A stretch of DNA of 64,000 bases. Origin: Cladorhizidae sp. MBARI D1340-BT2. Taxonomy: Eukaryota; Porifera; Demospongiae; Poecilosclerida; Cladorhizidae. A program made the translations under genes and the position numbers. The notes under the pieces were generated by a model, which worked only from the letters and a program-made list of their open reading frames with translations, had not been told where the DNA came from and made no database searches. Shown here in pieces: positions 44,276 through 56,400 of the stretch (within the stretch, counting starts at the first letter, position 1; the number at the start of each line of letters is the position of its first letter). The DNA lies in the NCBI GenBank assembly GCA_028752905.1, contig JAQNBH010000015.1, positions 16,662,669 through 16,726,668 on the forward strand. Reading direction: 5' to 3'.

Positions 44276-44428
44276 TTTCCCCCAAAATTATGGTAGCAAG
44301 GCCTATCTTTATATATGGTTGTTGTATTTCCCCCAAAATTATGGTAGCAAGGCCTATCTTTATATATGGTTGTTGTATTTCCCCCAAAATTATGGTAGCA
44401 AGGCCTATCTTTATATATGGTTGTTGTA
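44276..44428 (+). repeat. 51-bp perfect tandem triplication
   Basis: Three essentially identical units beginning TTTCCCCCAAAATTATGG start at 44276, 44327 and 44378. The unit is 17 codons long, so a short ORF (MVARPIFIYGCC repeats) runs through it. That ORF is probably incidental. Confidence 0.95.
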
Positions 44429-44647
44429 TCAATACAAGTTCAAACTTTGTAGGTTACAACATTATTCATACTGATAGTATCTATCTACTCAACACCATGA
44501 AACTCCACCTGATAAATGTTTTTCTCTCCATGTAAGAGCTGATGAAGAGTAAAGAGGTAGCTACAAAGAACATACAGATGTCCACCAAGATGGATTTGTT
44601 GGTCTACAATTTCATCAAGCAACTTTGAAAACAATGGTGATGAATGG

Positions 44648-46880
44648 CAAACAATAATAATAACGATAATAATAATAATAACGATAATAACGATAATAAT
44701 AATAACTATAATAATAATAACGATAATAATAATAACTATAATAATAATAACGATAATAATAAAAATGATAATAATAAAAACGATAATAATAATAACGATA
44801 ATAATATAATAATAACGATAATAATAATAACGATAATAATAATAACGATAATAATAATAACGATAATAATAAATAATAATAACGATAATAATAACAACGA
44901 TAATAATAATAACGATAATAATAATAACGATAATAATAAATAATAATAACGATAATAATAGTAACGATAATAATAACGATAATAATAATAACGATAATAA
45001 TAATAACGATAATGGTAACGATAATAATAATAACGATAATAATAATAACGGTATTAATAATAACGATAATAATATAATAATAATGATAATAATAATAACG
45101 ATAATAATAATAACGATAATAATAATAACAATAATGATAAACGATAATGATAACCTTAATGATAATAACAATAATGATAATAACGATAATATGATAATAA
45201 CGATAATGATAATAACGATAAAGATAATAACGATAATGATAATAATGAATAACAATAATGATAATAAAGATAATGATAATAACGATAATAATAAAAACGA
45301 TAATAATGATAACGATAATAATGATAACGAACGATAACAATAATAACGATAACAATAATAACGATAACAATAATAACGATAATAATAATAACAATAACGA
45401 TAATAATAATAACGATAATAACGATAATAATAATAACGATAATAATAATAACGATAATAATAATAACTATAATAATAATAACGATAATAATAAAAACGAC
45501 AATAATAAAAACGATAATAATAATAACGATAATAATATAATAATAACGATAATAATAATAACGATAATAATAATAACGATAATAATAATAACGATAATAA
45601 TAACGATAATAATAATAACGATAATAATAATAACGATAATAATAATAACGATAATAATAAATAATAATAACGATAATAATAATAACGATAATAATAATAA
45701 CTATAATAATAATAACGATAATAATAATAAAGATAATAATAATAACGGTATTAATAATAATGATAATAATAATAACGATAATAATAATAACGATAATGAT
45801 AAAAACGATAATGATAACCTTAATGATAATAACGATAATGATAATAACGATAATGATAATAACGATAATGATAATAACGATAAAGATAACAACGATAATG
45901 ATAATAACGAATAACGATAATGATAAGAAAGATAATGATAATAACGATAATGATAATAGCGATAATGATAATAATGATAATGATAATAACGATAATGATA
46001 ATAACGATAATGATAATAACGGTAATGATAATAACAATAACGATAATAACAATAACGATTAATAACAATAACGATAATAAAAATAACGATAATAACAATA
46101 ACGCGATGATAACAATAACGATGATAACAATAATGATGATAACAATAACGATGATAACAATAACGATGTTAACAATAACAATGATAACAATAACGATGAT
46201 AACAATAACGATGGTAACAATATAACGATAATAACAATAACGATAATAACAATAACGAAAATAACAATAACGATAATAACAATAACGATTAATAACAATG
46301 ACGATAATAATAATAATGATAATAATAATAACGATAATAATAATAACGATAATAATAATAACGATAATAATAATAATAACGATAATAATAACGATAATAA
46401 ATAATAATAACGATAATAAAAATAATATATTAATAATAACGATAATAATAATAACGATAATAATAAAAAATAATAACGATAATAATAATAACGATAATAA
46501 TAATAACGATAATAATATAATGATAATAATAATAACGATAATAATAATAACGATAATAATAATAACGATAATAATTACGATAATAATAATTACGATAATA
46601 ATAATTACGATATACGATAATAATAATTACGATAATAATAATTACGATAATAATAATTACGATAATAATAATTACGATAATAATAATTACGATAATAATA
46701 ATTTACGATAATAATAATTATGATAATAATAATTACGATAATAATAATTACGATAATAATAATTACGATAATAATAATTACAATAATAATTATTACTATT
46801 ACGATAATAATAATTACGATAATAATAACTAATAATGATAATAATTATAACGATAATAATAATAACGATAATAATGATAT
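44648..46880 (+). repeat. Giant ACGATAATAAT-type array, about 2.2 kb
   Basis: Trinucleotide-based units (mainly AATAATAATAACGAT, 15 bp) dominate 44648-45790. GATAATGATAATAAC units dominate about 45790-46060, AACAATAACGATGAT about 46060-46300, ACGATAATAATAATA again about 46300-46570, and ACGATAATAATAATT about 46570-46830. Open frames on both strands (Ile/Val/Leu/Ser/Tyr/Asn/Asp only) follow from the unit and are not proteins. Confidence 0.97.
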
Positions 46881-47479
46881 AACATATTAATGATAATGAT
46901 AATGATGATAATAATAATATTATTATATTCTAATATATTTATTTTTATATTATTGTTGTTGTTTTTTGTATTTTTTGTTTTATTATTTATATATATTATA
47001 TTTTTATTTGTTTATTTATATTCATTATTTGTCGTTATTTATTTATGATTATTATTATTATTATTTTTACATCCGGTGCACGTGCTAGGCGTGTGTACTG
47101 GGACATGGTAGATAGCTAGCTACTGGTATATAGCAGGCGCATGTGAGCCTTATCATCTCATTATTCCTGCTGAAGGCTAGAGCATCTATTCGAAACGTCG
47201 AGTGAATAAAATTTGAAGTTGATTATTGAGAAGATGAAATAATAGAAAAAAGTATCGTAACTAAAAAATGATTGACAATGAGCTGAAAATAATTATGAAG
47301 GTGTAGAGTTTTGAGAAAAATTTTATTATTTTGGGGTGGGGGAGGGGGGGGATCGTCTTTGTCCTCCCCTGGAATGAAGAGAAATGAATATCATCATAAA
47401 TACAAATGTATGCCATTTATAATAAAGTATATGCCAATACTAATATTGTTTGTGAAACACAATTTCATAACTAACAATT
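46881..47479. other. AT-rich stretch without gene; contains a conserved TE-end motif at about 47165
   Basis: Long T/A-rich sequence runs to about 47070. At 47165-47205 a CCTGCTGAAGGC...GAAACGTCGA motif appears, which also occurs in altered form at about 29847 and 53788. Nothing else was identified. Confidence 0.45.
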
Positions 47480-47965
47480 ATGGTGGTTTTTTTAAATCGT
47501 TTATCTATCTCTAGTGGAAGAAATGCCGATTTCACCGGTCATACCCATGATGTCCTTGTACCACGTTTCGACAAGGCCAGTATGAGTTATTCAGGACACA
47601 TCATCAACCTACCCGAGGATATATCCTCTTTTTTGCAGTCACTGCCATATCCATCTCACCTTGACCTAGTAATCATCTGAAAAGAAGGAGCAGGTTCACA
47701 CAAAGATTTCTGAGTCAAGAAACCAAAGGCATTGAATGCGCGCAGTGGCTGATTGCAAACAACAAGTACTTCTGCAACAATCCTTTGGACCAAGATGTGC
47801 TCAATGTCATGCCAGAGGATGGTAACATTTTGATTCACTTTGTTTCTACAGAGTTTGTCCTTCCAGATGGCAGTGAATCCCAACAATATATCAACACAGA
47901 TCCTGACATCATTCTCTGTTTAACCATATCAATCTTCATGGAGTACCTGCCCTTTCAAGCATGGT
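47480..47965 (+). pseudogene. Helitron-associated protein fragment (DUF6570-like)
   Basis: The plus strand reads GHIINLPEDISSFLQSLPYP and SHLDLVII, then a TGA at 47678-47680. In other frames follow KEGAGSHKDF, LIANNKYFCNNPLDQDVLNV and MPEDGNILIHF. Sponge and other invertebrate Helitron polyproteins carry this pattern (INLPDDV.SF..SLPR.PSELD, KDFRVRR..V..AL.WL..NN.YY, LPEDG) upstream of the Rep/helicase. At least two frame changes and one stop are visible. The Rep and helicase domains and the CTRR-type 3' end were not found. Confidence 0.65.
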
Positions 47966-49669
47966 AAAGAGCCAGCTGTTTAAAACATGGCATGGTTTAA
48001 GCGATCATTTTGGTTTACCATTTCAAAGGTTCTCAAGACCCCCCATTTCAAGCATAGTAAAGTCCATTTCATGCTGATTCATTTGGTGAATTTCTGAGCA
48101 TGGTCAACAGAAGACACCACACCATCTCCATTAATTCACATGCATATCTACAGCAACACCTTGTTTCAGCAACCATCAAAAGGATGCATATTCAACCCAT
48201 CTTGGATCAAATGTTTGGTTTACATTCAGACCATACCTCCAGTTAAATGCATAATACCAGTATGAGCTGTACTGAATGTTTATGTATGTGACTAAATTAA
48301 ATGATAACTGATTAAATAATAATTGTTTATTGTTATCAGCATAATATATCTTACTGGTCAACATATTTTTCATAAATCTAGTCACATATTGAATTTTTTA
48401 AACTCATTCAGCCCTCATATATTAGTTTTATAAGGACCGAGCAGAACAGTCACACCTCATGATACTCTGCACTATGCTAGCTAAATTGACTGTCTGACAA
48501 AAATGTTTTGAAATTCCTCTTGCTATGTTATCTATAAATGAATGCAAGGCATTTTGCCTGGTCAAGCCTATATTATTTAATAATGAAAAAAGCAGCATAG
48601 ATCCTAAACTAGACAAAAAAGAACTGGCTGAACAGGCAAATCAAAAATGACTGCATAGTTAATAGCTGATAGGAAAGAACAAAGAACGCCAGATTTTCAT
48701 TCTGACATAGCTAGCTATTGAATACTCTCCATAATAGTGAGATTTTAGCGAGCAATATGTCAACTTTTTGAAATAGATCAAACAAATAGTAAGTGATAAG
48801 CCATTCATTGACACAAACTTTTCCACCCTAGGGCTCCCTTTACTTGTAAAAATAACAGCTGGATAAAAATAACAGTGTCAATAATGAATTAGAAATTTAC
48901 CCAGTCACGTTTCACTCTAATCTTCATCAGCATTTGCTGTGTATGCATAATTTAGAAGGCGCTCAAAATAACTGCAGCTGGTTAAGCCAAAAATAAACCA
49001 TATCATGAGTAACTTTCAATCAGGTAGTGGGGAAAACAAAGAGAAGGAGGGTACTGTGATAAACAAATTAATTGAAGAACTCTTTCATGAGAAATTAAAG
49101 ATGATAGCTAGGCTTTGAAGAAGAAATACTGATTAAAGATTAAAAAAATAAAAGAACTCAGGAGAGAAATAAATTTACTTTGAAAAAGAACAATGGATAA
49201 TGAACAGAATGAAAAAAAGAAATAAGCAAGTACAAAAAGAAGTAATAGAAAGAGTACGCACGAATAAAGAGAAAGAGGGAAAAAAAAGAGACAAAAGGAG
49301 AACAAAAGGAGAAGAAGAAAATAACTATTCAACTATATTCCATAGCATTATATTAAGTATAGGTCAAGCAATAGATTTACCATATATATAACATATCTTG
49401 CAACAATTGTAGAATTAAAATTATCTCAGTACTATAATAATTATTATACATCATATTAAAATTACATATATACACAACTGGTAGGTATTTATTATATGGA
49501 AGGCAAAAACATGTCCTATAGTTCCCTCATTGCATTATCAGAATTCATGGCAAGTTATTATCCAGCTACAAAATGAATTCCCTCTAATGTGTCCAAACCC
49601 TCATCCACACGATTCCTCTCTTTCCCCTCAAATCTTATACATTAGGATTATTAATCATGTTTGCTTATC
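47966..49669. other. No gene recognised
   Basis: AT-rich. A purine-rich block at about 49140-49320 opens a Lys/Arg/Glu-rich plus frame and a Phe/Leu/Ser minus frame, both composition artefacts. Confidence 0.4.
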
Positions 49670-50310
49670 TCACACACATCTACACACTTCTCCTCTTCAG
49701 CTGTTACAGGATACTGTGATCATCATGTCCAGTATGATAGAGTCAAACTGAGCAATCAAGGCAAACTACTGGGTCTGCAAAGTGTATGCTTGTTATTTTG
49801 GGAATGATTCACTGTGAAATGAAAATGGATTCATTTAACACAATCTAAAATCAAAGTCATATTTCTGTTATGATTTAAGATAACTATTTTCGGATATCAG
49901 TAGAAATGCTTAGCTACTCGTACTTGTGGCTTCCAGAGTAAACCAACTGTTTATCCAAACATGTTAGCTTCTTGTTATGCACAGTTCCGTTTTCTGCATG
50001 GATAGCACCCTTCTCGCATGCTCATCCACCCGGTTTCATCTAAGAATCTGCTGTTGATTTCTGGTTCGGTGTCATAGTGGTCACTACGATGACCATTCAA
50101 TAAGCCCGCATTATTAAGATGGGTGACCTTCAATGGGTGAATGTACGGTGAATACATAGCTACATACATTGATAAATAGATACATAGATATATATATATA
50201 TATGGCATGAGAAGCAATACCAAGTTTTCCTCCCACCTCCCTTATGATGGCTGGCTTTGCTTGCCTAGTAGGGCTTCAGCTCTGTTGGGAGTGGAAAGTG
50301 ACTAGAGCAG
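49670..50310. repeat. Duplication D3, copy 2
   Basis: Ordered blocks match 22790-23310 in the same orientation ('acttctcctcttcag', 'caaactgagcaatcaag', 'gtgaaatgaaaatgg', 'ttagcttcttg', 'cgttttctgcat', 'accaagttttc', 'ggctggctttgcttgcctag'). Just downstream (50320-50480), blocks recall about 21370-21490. Confidence 0.6.
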
Positions 50311-50686
50311 TACAATGATTGGCAAACAAAGTGAGCACTTAGTGTGAAGTTGGATGGAAACCTTGGTATTGCCATGCATGACGTATCTATATATCAATAT
50401 ATCTATGCATTACCCATTAAAAATGTGAATATAATGTGGGCTTATGTAAATCGGGAATGGGCATCAGCGAAGAGATCGATGGAGTGAATGCCTAGAGATT
50501 CAAAGCTGAACTGGACTGATTGCACTACACAAGTGAAAATGGGCTGCACAGTTTAATAGCTGACAAACCACTTTACCAGATAGCAGAATATGCCAGCCAG
50601 AAAAAGGACAGACAACAAACCATGACCTTAATAAACACCTGCAAGCCCTCCAAACCACACCCCATAGGCCCTTATGCATTTTATGG

Positions 50687-51496
50687 CTGCACAGGCAGGT
50701 GAGAATGGGCTGCATGGGCAGGTGAGAATGGGCTGCATGGGCAGGTGAGAATGGCTGCACAGGCAGGTGAGAATGGCTGCACAGGCAGGTGAGAATGGCT
50801 GCACAGGCAGGTGAGAACAGGCTGCACAGGCAGATGAGAATGGCTGCACAGGCAGGTGAGAACAGGCTGCACAGGCAGATGAGAATGGCTGCACAGGCAG
50901 GTGAGAACAGGCTGCACAGGCAGATGAGAATGGCTGCACAGGCAGGTGAGAATGGGCTGCACGGGCAGGTGAGAATGGGCTGCACGGGCAGGTGAGAATG
51001 GGCTGCACGGGCAGGTGAGAATGGCTGCACAGGCAGGTGGGAATGGCTGCACAGGCAGGTGAGAATGGCTGCACAGGCAGGTGAGAACAGGCTGCACAGG
51101 CAGATGAGAATGGCTGCACAGGCAGGTGAGAATGGGCTGCACGGGCAGGTGAGAATGGGCTGCACAGGCAGGTGAGAATGGCTGCACAGGCAGGTGAGAA
51201 TGGCTGCACAGGCAGGTGAGAATAGACTGCACAGGCAGGTGAGAATGGGCTGCATAGACAGGTGAGAACAGGCTGCACAGGCAGATGAGAATGGGCTGCA
51301 CGGGCAGGTGAGAATGGGCTGCACAGGCAGGTGAGAATGGCTGCACAGGCAGGTGAGAATGGCTGCACAGGCAGGTGAGAATAGGCTGCACAGGCAGGTG
51401 AGAATGGGCTGCACAGGCAGGTGAGAATGGGCTGCACAGGCAGGTGAGAATGGGCTACACAGGCAGGTGAGAATGACTGCACAGGCAGGTGAGAAT
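50687..51496 (+). repeat. 22/23-bp minisatellite, about 35 copies
   Basis: The unit is GGCTGCACAGGCAGGTGAGAAT, with or without an extra G (22 or 23 bp). Variants carry CACGGG, CATGGG or AGATGAG. Mixed unit lengths shift the frame, giving long minus-strand frames of AHSHLPVQPILTCLC-type repeats that are not genes. Some sub-blocks of three to four units repeat as higher-order sets (about 50790-50960). Confidence 0.95.
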
Positions 51497-54053
51497 GGAC
51501 AGCTGACAGTAAAAAGAATAGTGGACTAAGTTTCTCACATGCTCTAGCTTTTTATTTTATTTTTTGGCTCGCTACTTAATGCCTAACATTAATTACTAGT
51601 AAACACTATGTATGTTATAATTTAGACTGTTAGTGCAGACCCTGAAATGCTGCATTACAGTGAGATTAGCTAATTAGGAGTATATAGGATGTGTCTTCGA
51701 GTTTCTTAATTCAGGAATGTAATAGCAGCAAAAAACATATTGTTAATTGTATGTGTATGACAGTGTCGGTGCCATCTTGCAGTAAAGAGTGGAAGAATTC
51801 TTATTCTTATATTATATATGTACTTCTGAGTTATTCACTAGCTATCCAACTGAAAATGAGTTTCTTTCTCATGCTAATTGGTAGATTTTCAACACCAAAC
51901 AATAAATAAATTCTAATTTCGTACATCATTTCACAGAAATATGACATGAATGAATTAGAAAAACTGCTAGCAACAGATCAGATTCCCGAAGAGGTCAAAA
52001 GAAAAAGATGAAAGTAAAAAATAAAAACCTCATGGCATTGGAGTGAGGGATTGTGAGAATAACTCGAGAACGAAAGTCGTTATCTAGTGAAGGTTTTGTT
52101 TGGCTAAGAATCCAATAGACAACCTCTCAATCCAATTTGTGGTATTTTGAATGCCTATAACAAATTTGAAGCTTGACTGGCCTCTGCATGCTCTAGTTTA
52201 TGTGCGAAAGTGTGAGCTGGCCGTATTAGCAAATTACTCCATTGCAAATTACTGACACCTGACATATTCCCGCGGGAAGTTCGAGTAATGCGGCATAACC
52301 TCCATGCCATATTTCTTGCAGATGCTATATTCCTCCCACTTGCCAAATTTCTCCGCAGAAGATGTTTCTGCTACCGATGATGGTAGTAAGCTGAGCAGTT
52401 ATCTGTGGTGGAATCAGTAGTACAGCTGACCTTTCGATAACTAATGCAGTTATTCTGTTCTAGTTTATAAAAGTGTAGTTTATTGTTCATAGCTAATAAT
52501 AATATAATTATTAAAAACCAAAAATGATAGTACCAATGATTGGTTATCACATAGCGCTTTTTTTCAGATTTAGACAATGGTAATATAGATTTTAATTATC
52601 AGAAAAAGGCATTTTGACATTTGCAATTGACAAAATACACACAAATATCACATGTCTATAGTTAGCAGGAGTTAGCTACAATGGAGAAAGAGTGTGAAAC
52701 ACAATTACCAATTATTGCATAGATGCAAGATGTCTTATGACCATGACAATTGATGCCCTTGGTCACTCACTCCTAAGATTCTGGCTGTGTTTTAGAATCC
52801 TGCATGAGCTCTTGGAAGCCAAATACATGGTTTATTTAATGATGGTTGTAAATTGGCAATTGCATGCACCTGTGTGATGTTTAGAGCCTGAAGTTGTCTA
52901 GTGATGGTAGACTATTGAATATGCTAAAATTCACTCAGCTCTGACCATCAGTTCTCTCTCTAAATTATGTCGCTATATATTATTTTTTACTACTCTCCTT
53001 ACCTTCTGTTGCCCTTGCAAGCTCTCTGGGACTAGGTCCCGAGTAGAGTGTGTATCATGCTGATCCTGGGCCGTTCATTCAATTCTGCTTCATCTGCTGG
53101 TTACATATTCTAATTTCATTTTCACTTGAATTGTTTTTCTCTTCTCTCTCTAACACTATGTGCAATATAATTATGGCACATGAGGTGTTCTAATAGGTAG
53201 GAAAATCTATTGAATTATCAGTGACAAATGGCCATGAATTTCAAATCCTGCCACATAACTAACAATGCATTTCACAATCCAAGAGATGTACTAAATTACA
53301 GTATACATTTTATTGACAAGCTGACTGACTTTGACTTAATATTTTACAGGCCTCTGTCCTTGCATCATTTCATTCTTCACGTAAGTTTGAAATGGCCAAT
53401 GAAGGAATGTTAGCACAAGATTGTTGGACCATTCCTTATCTGTGCAACCATAAGAGCAGGTCATGGGGTCTGCATATGCAGATAAGTGGTTCAACTTCTT
53501 GTAGTCCGTCTAAGACCTTTCCATGGGAAAGGTAGTAATTTTCTTGTCTGGAAGGACATTACTAGATGGCATCTTGCACTGATCAATATTGTATAAAGCT
53601 GTTGTAAATGCAATAGCTGTCTCCAGCCTGTGTCTGTATTTCCAGTTTCTCAATTGTACGATAGCATCCAGCATAATGCTCCATTCGAAAGGCCTTTCAA
53701 TTGTGTATTATAAGAACAGATATATTAAAGCATAAGTTTGGTACATGCATTAACAAGGTGTATTATCAATGTACATATTCCTTAACTTCATTCTCCTGAC
53801 GAAGAAAACATGTCAAAGGACAACAACAAAATTTAAAAAAATCAAATCGATTGTATTAGACATAATAAACACTTGAACATACTAGTTTGGAAATGATACA
53901 TGAAATAGGCCCTATGCTTCATTAATGTGAGTGTTCTCCAAACATGCTCCAGATTGGAGACTTATGGGAAAGCTTGTGGGTAATCCTCTGCACCTGACAA
54001 TCTGTTTCAATGGTAGGCATTAACCATTTACCCTCAGTACAGTCTCACACCAG
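51497..54053. other. About 2.5 kb without a recognised gene
   Basis: AT-rich. Only short frames, and none has a recognisable domain. A CCTGACGAAG...GTCAAAGG sequence at about 53788 weakly resembles the motif at 47165. Confidence 0.4.
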
Positions 54054-54640
54054 TTACAAAGCAACTTGTCCCAATCTGTGAAGATTTCGTAGAAATGAAT
54101 ACCTTTCCTGGTTGTCATTGGTCCCGGTAGTGTGCGTGTGTTTGGTTGGACTGGCAGTAGAATGATTGTGCTCGCTTTGCTTCTCAGTATGGTCAAGAAA
54201 AGGTTTGTTGAGATGTAGGTGAAGAGTTCTCACCATGCAGTTTGTTATGCACTGCCTCTTCCTTGGTGGACTCCTCTCTACAATATTCATGGCCAGATTC
54301 ATATTAGATTCCTGGCTAGTACCATAATCAAAGTCATGGCTGGTCTGCAAGCTTGCATAGCCATTAAGTTGTAGGTATTGTTGGGCACACATCACTACAA
54401 GATTGTTTTGAAACATGGGTTTCATGACCTGGTATATTACGGGTCAAGTAAGACTTTAGGTGTCCTGAATTGACCTTGCTTCTGATTTGATTGCCATTAC
54501 CATCCAGCAACGTGCAGAGGCCCTAGGAGTGATGTCAGTTATTTCACAAGGCCTCAACCAGTCTTGTGCTAATGTGCCGCCATGCCTCAATACTTTACAA
54601 ATTCTTTTTCAGGACAGTTGCCAACAGTAAAAAACAAATA
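54054..54640 (-). pseudogene. Probable retroelement integrase C-terminal tail
   Basis: On the minus strand 54610-54480 reads RHGGTLAQDWLRPCEITDIT with frame changes to CTLLDGNGNQI, a pattern of gypsy-type integrase C-termini (DWxGPxxIxxI...CxLxDxxGxxxxxxVNxxHLKPY). It runs into an open frame of 123 codons (54425-54054) containing LNGYASLQTSHDFDYG, a basic SPPRKRQC stretch and a terminal stop. No integrase core was found upstream. A host terminal exon remains possible, because ATATACCAG just before 54430 could serve as an acceptor. Confidence 0.4.
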
Positions 54641-55673
54641 TGTACATATCTTCAAGCTTAGAGTTATGTCTGCAATTATTGGAAATGTGAAGTCCTATGC
54701 AAAATCTCTTTTAAATTATACTTTGAAACTGATTTTAACTCAAGAATAAAATCCCATCCTCTCTGTATCTCACATAAGAGAAGTATATGGCACTATAAAT
54801 GTGATCATATAAATTATCACCCTAAGCAATACCTATTGCAAACTGGAAGCATTTTTAGCCTTTTGGGGGACTTTGCATCAAATTACAACTTATGTTTGGC
54901 TTTGGCTTCTTCAATTTTTTCTCATACCTGTTCATCCAGGGCCAGCACCTGTTCATCCAGGGACTAAGTGAATACAGAAGTCATAATAGAGAGACTTTTT
55001 GTGGATCATATTACATAATCAATATAAAAACTCCCAATAATTTCATTCACAAATTCTAAATGTTTCAGCTAATTTTTATTTTTGCATTTCCAAATCATAC
55101 TTCATTAACTGTAGTCTGCCATTAGACAATCTTTACCATTGCTACACAATCCTCCAAGTCTGTTTTAATTACTTCAGGAGACACGTCTGTGTGTATATTC
55201 ACATATTGTAACTCTTCTTCACAATCATGTTCTGCATTGATGGCTATGGCACCCCCCGAGCTGTGGGTAGAACATCAGTACAAAGATCTGCTGCTTTGTT
55301 GATTGTTGCACACTAGTGTTGATGCCATAAGTGGTGGGGAGCACAAATCTAAGATATCAACAAAATGCAAACCATAAGAAGAACTAAAGACATGTACATA
55401 GTAAGCCTATAATTATACCAACCAACAGTTGCAATTACTATATTGGAACTCTAGGTCATATAGGATGGATTACAAAATCCGTCCCTAACAGCAAGCTGCT
55501 ACAACAGATACACTGACCACAATTGATGAATAGTCTAGTAAAGCTTCAAATATAGTAACTTACTTGTTCCAGTCAGTTTGGTGTATTTCGACATTGCCCT
55601 CTTAAGTATTTTGGTTTGTGCGCTCATCTTGGCCATTTGTTTCTGAATGGTATGCAAAACATATCATATGCTA
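54641..55673. other. No firm gene; two exon-like open stretches on the minus strand
   Basis: 55647-55565 (KQMAKMSAQTKILKRAMSKY, with a GTAAGT donor) and 55258-55135 (GGAIAINAEHDCEEELQYVN, with a GTAAAG donor) look like exons, but their phases do not join directly. No homology recognised. Confidence 0.25.
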
Positions 55674-56400
55674 GGGCTGGGTCTAGGCATATTGAATTGG
55701 GGAAGGGGGGGGGGGGGAATTTTCAAGACCCAGAATACCTTGCATCAGTGAGGGTCAGTGTTATATCTAGAAATTTCCATGTGTGAGAGAAGCTTTTGTG
55801 CTTTTGTAAATTATTTGATAAATTTTAGTGATGATGAATTACTTTGCTTAAAGTGAAGTACTGGTCACAGGAAATAAAAGTAGTACACGCAAAATTGCAG
55901 TAATTTGGGATATAATTCATTTCTTCTAAAGTGTCTTGAATTGTATCAGGGTTTTCCTCATTATCCTGCCAAAGCCTCCATCAGAGCGGACTTCTTGTAC
56001 TAGACACTAGATGCTAAATAGGCAGCAATTTTGTCAACATTATCATCTGTTAGTTGTGACAAGTTACTAGGAATAAGTCCTAACCACTGTTTTGTAACTT
56101 TGTTGCAGTGACAAAGTCGAGATGATAATTCAGAAATCAAGTTGTCGAGATAAGGAACAAAACTCTCTGATATTACGAGTGCCGTTAATATATCAATAAT
56201 TAATTCACAGTGCGATAATATTGAGCAATGCTGAAATAGATGAGATGGAGATCAGAGGATGTGGTGTACTTTATAAGAGCCAGCTTAGGATCGCAAGTTG
56301 TACATAGTTGGTTGTGGATCTAGTGTTGCCAAAGCTACATTAGTACTACTCCAGTGCAGACTTATTAGATTAGAAACAGCCACTTTGCCAGATGATTGAA
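55674..56400 (-). mobile_element. hAT transposon remnant, C-terminal part with terminal motif
   Basis: The minus strand near 56170-56020 reads ISESFVPYLDNLISELSSRL, CHCNKVTKQWLGLIPSNLSQ and LTDDNVDKIAAYLASS. This is the middle region between the catalytic core and the dimerisation domain in hAT proteins. A GGGCTGGGTCTAGGCAT sequence at about 55676, next to a G-run, resembles the element-end motif at 25989. Core and dimerisation domains are absent or unreadable. Confidence 0.55.

Noticed and set aside
44485..46300. ORFs up to about 298 codons made of Ile/Val/Leu/Ser/Tyr or Asn/Asp
   Set aside because: Produced by the trinucleotide-based array in every frame on both strands. Not proteins or membrane domains.
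50500..51482. Minus-strand ORFs of about 236-304 codons with SHLPVQP/TCLCS repeats
   Set aside because: Three overlapping frames are open through a 22/23-bp minisatellite. There is no unique coding sequence apart from short ends.
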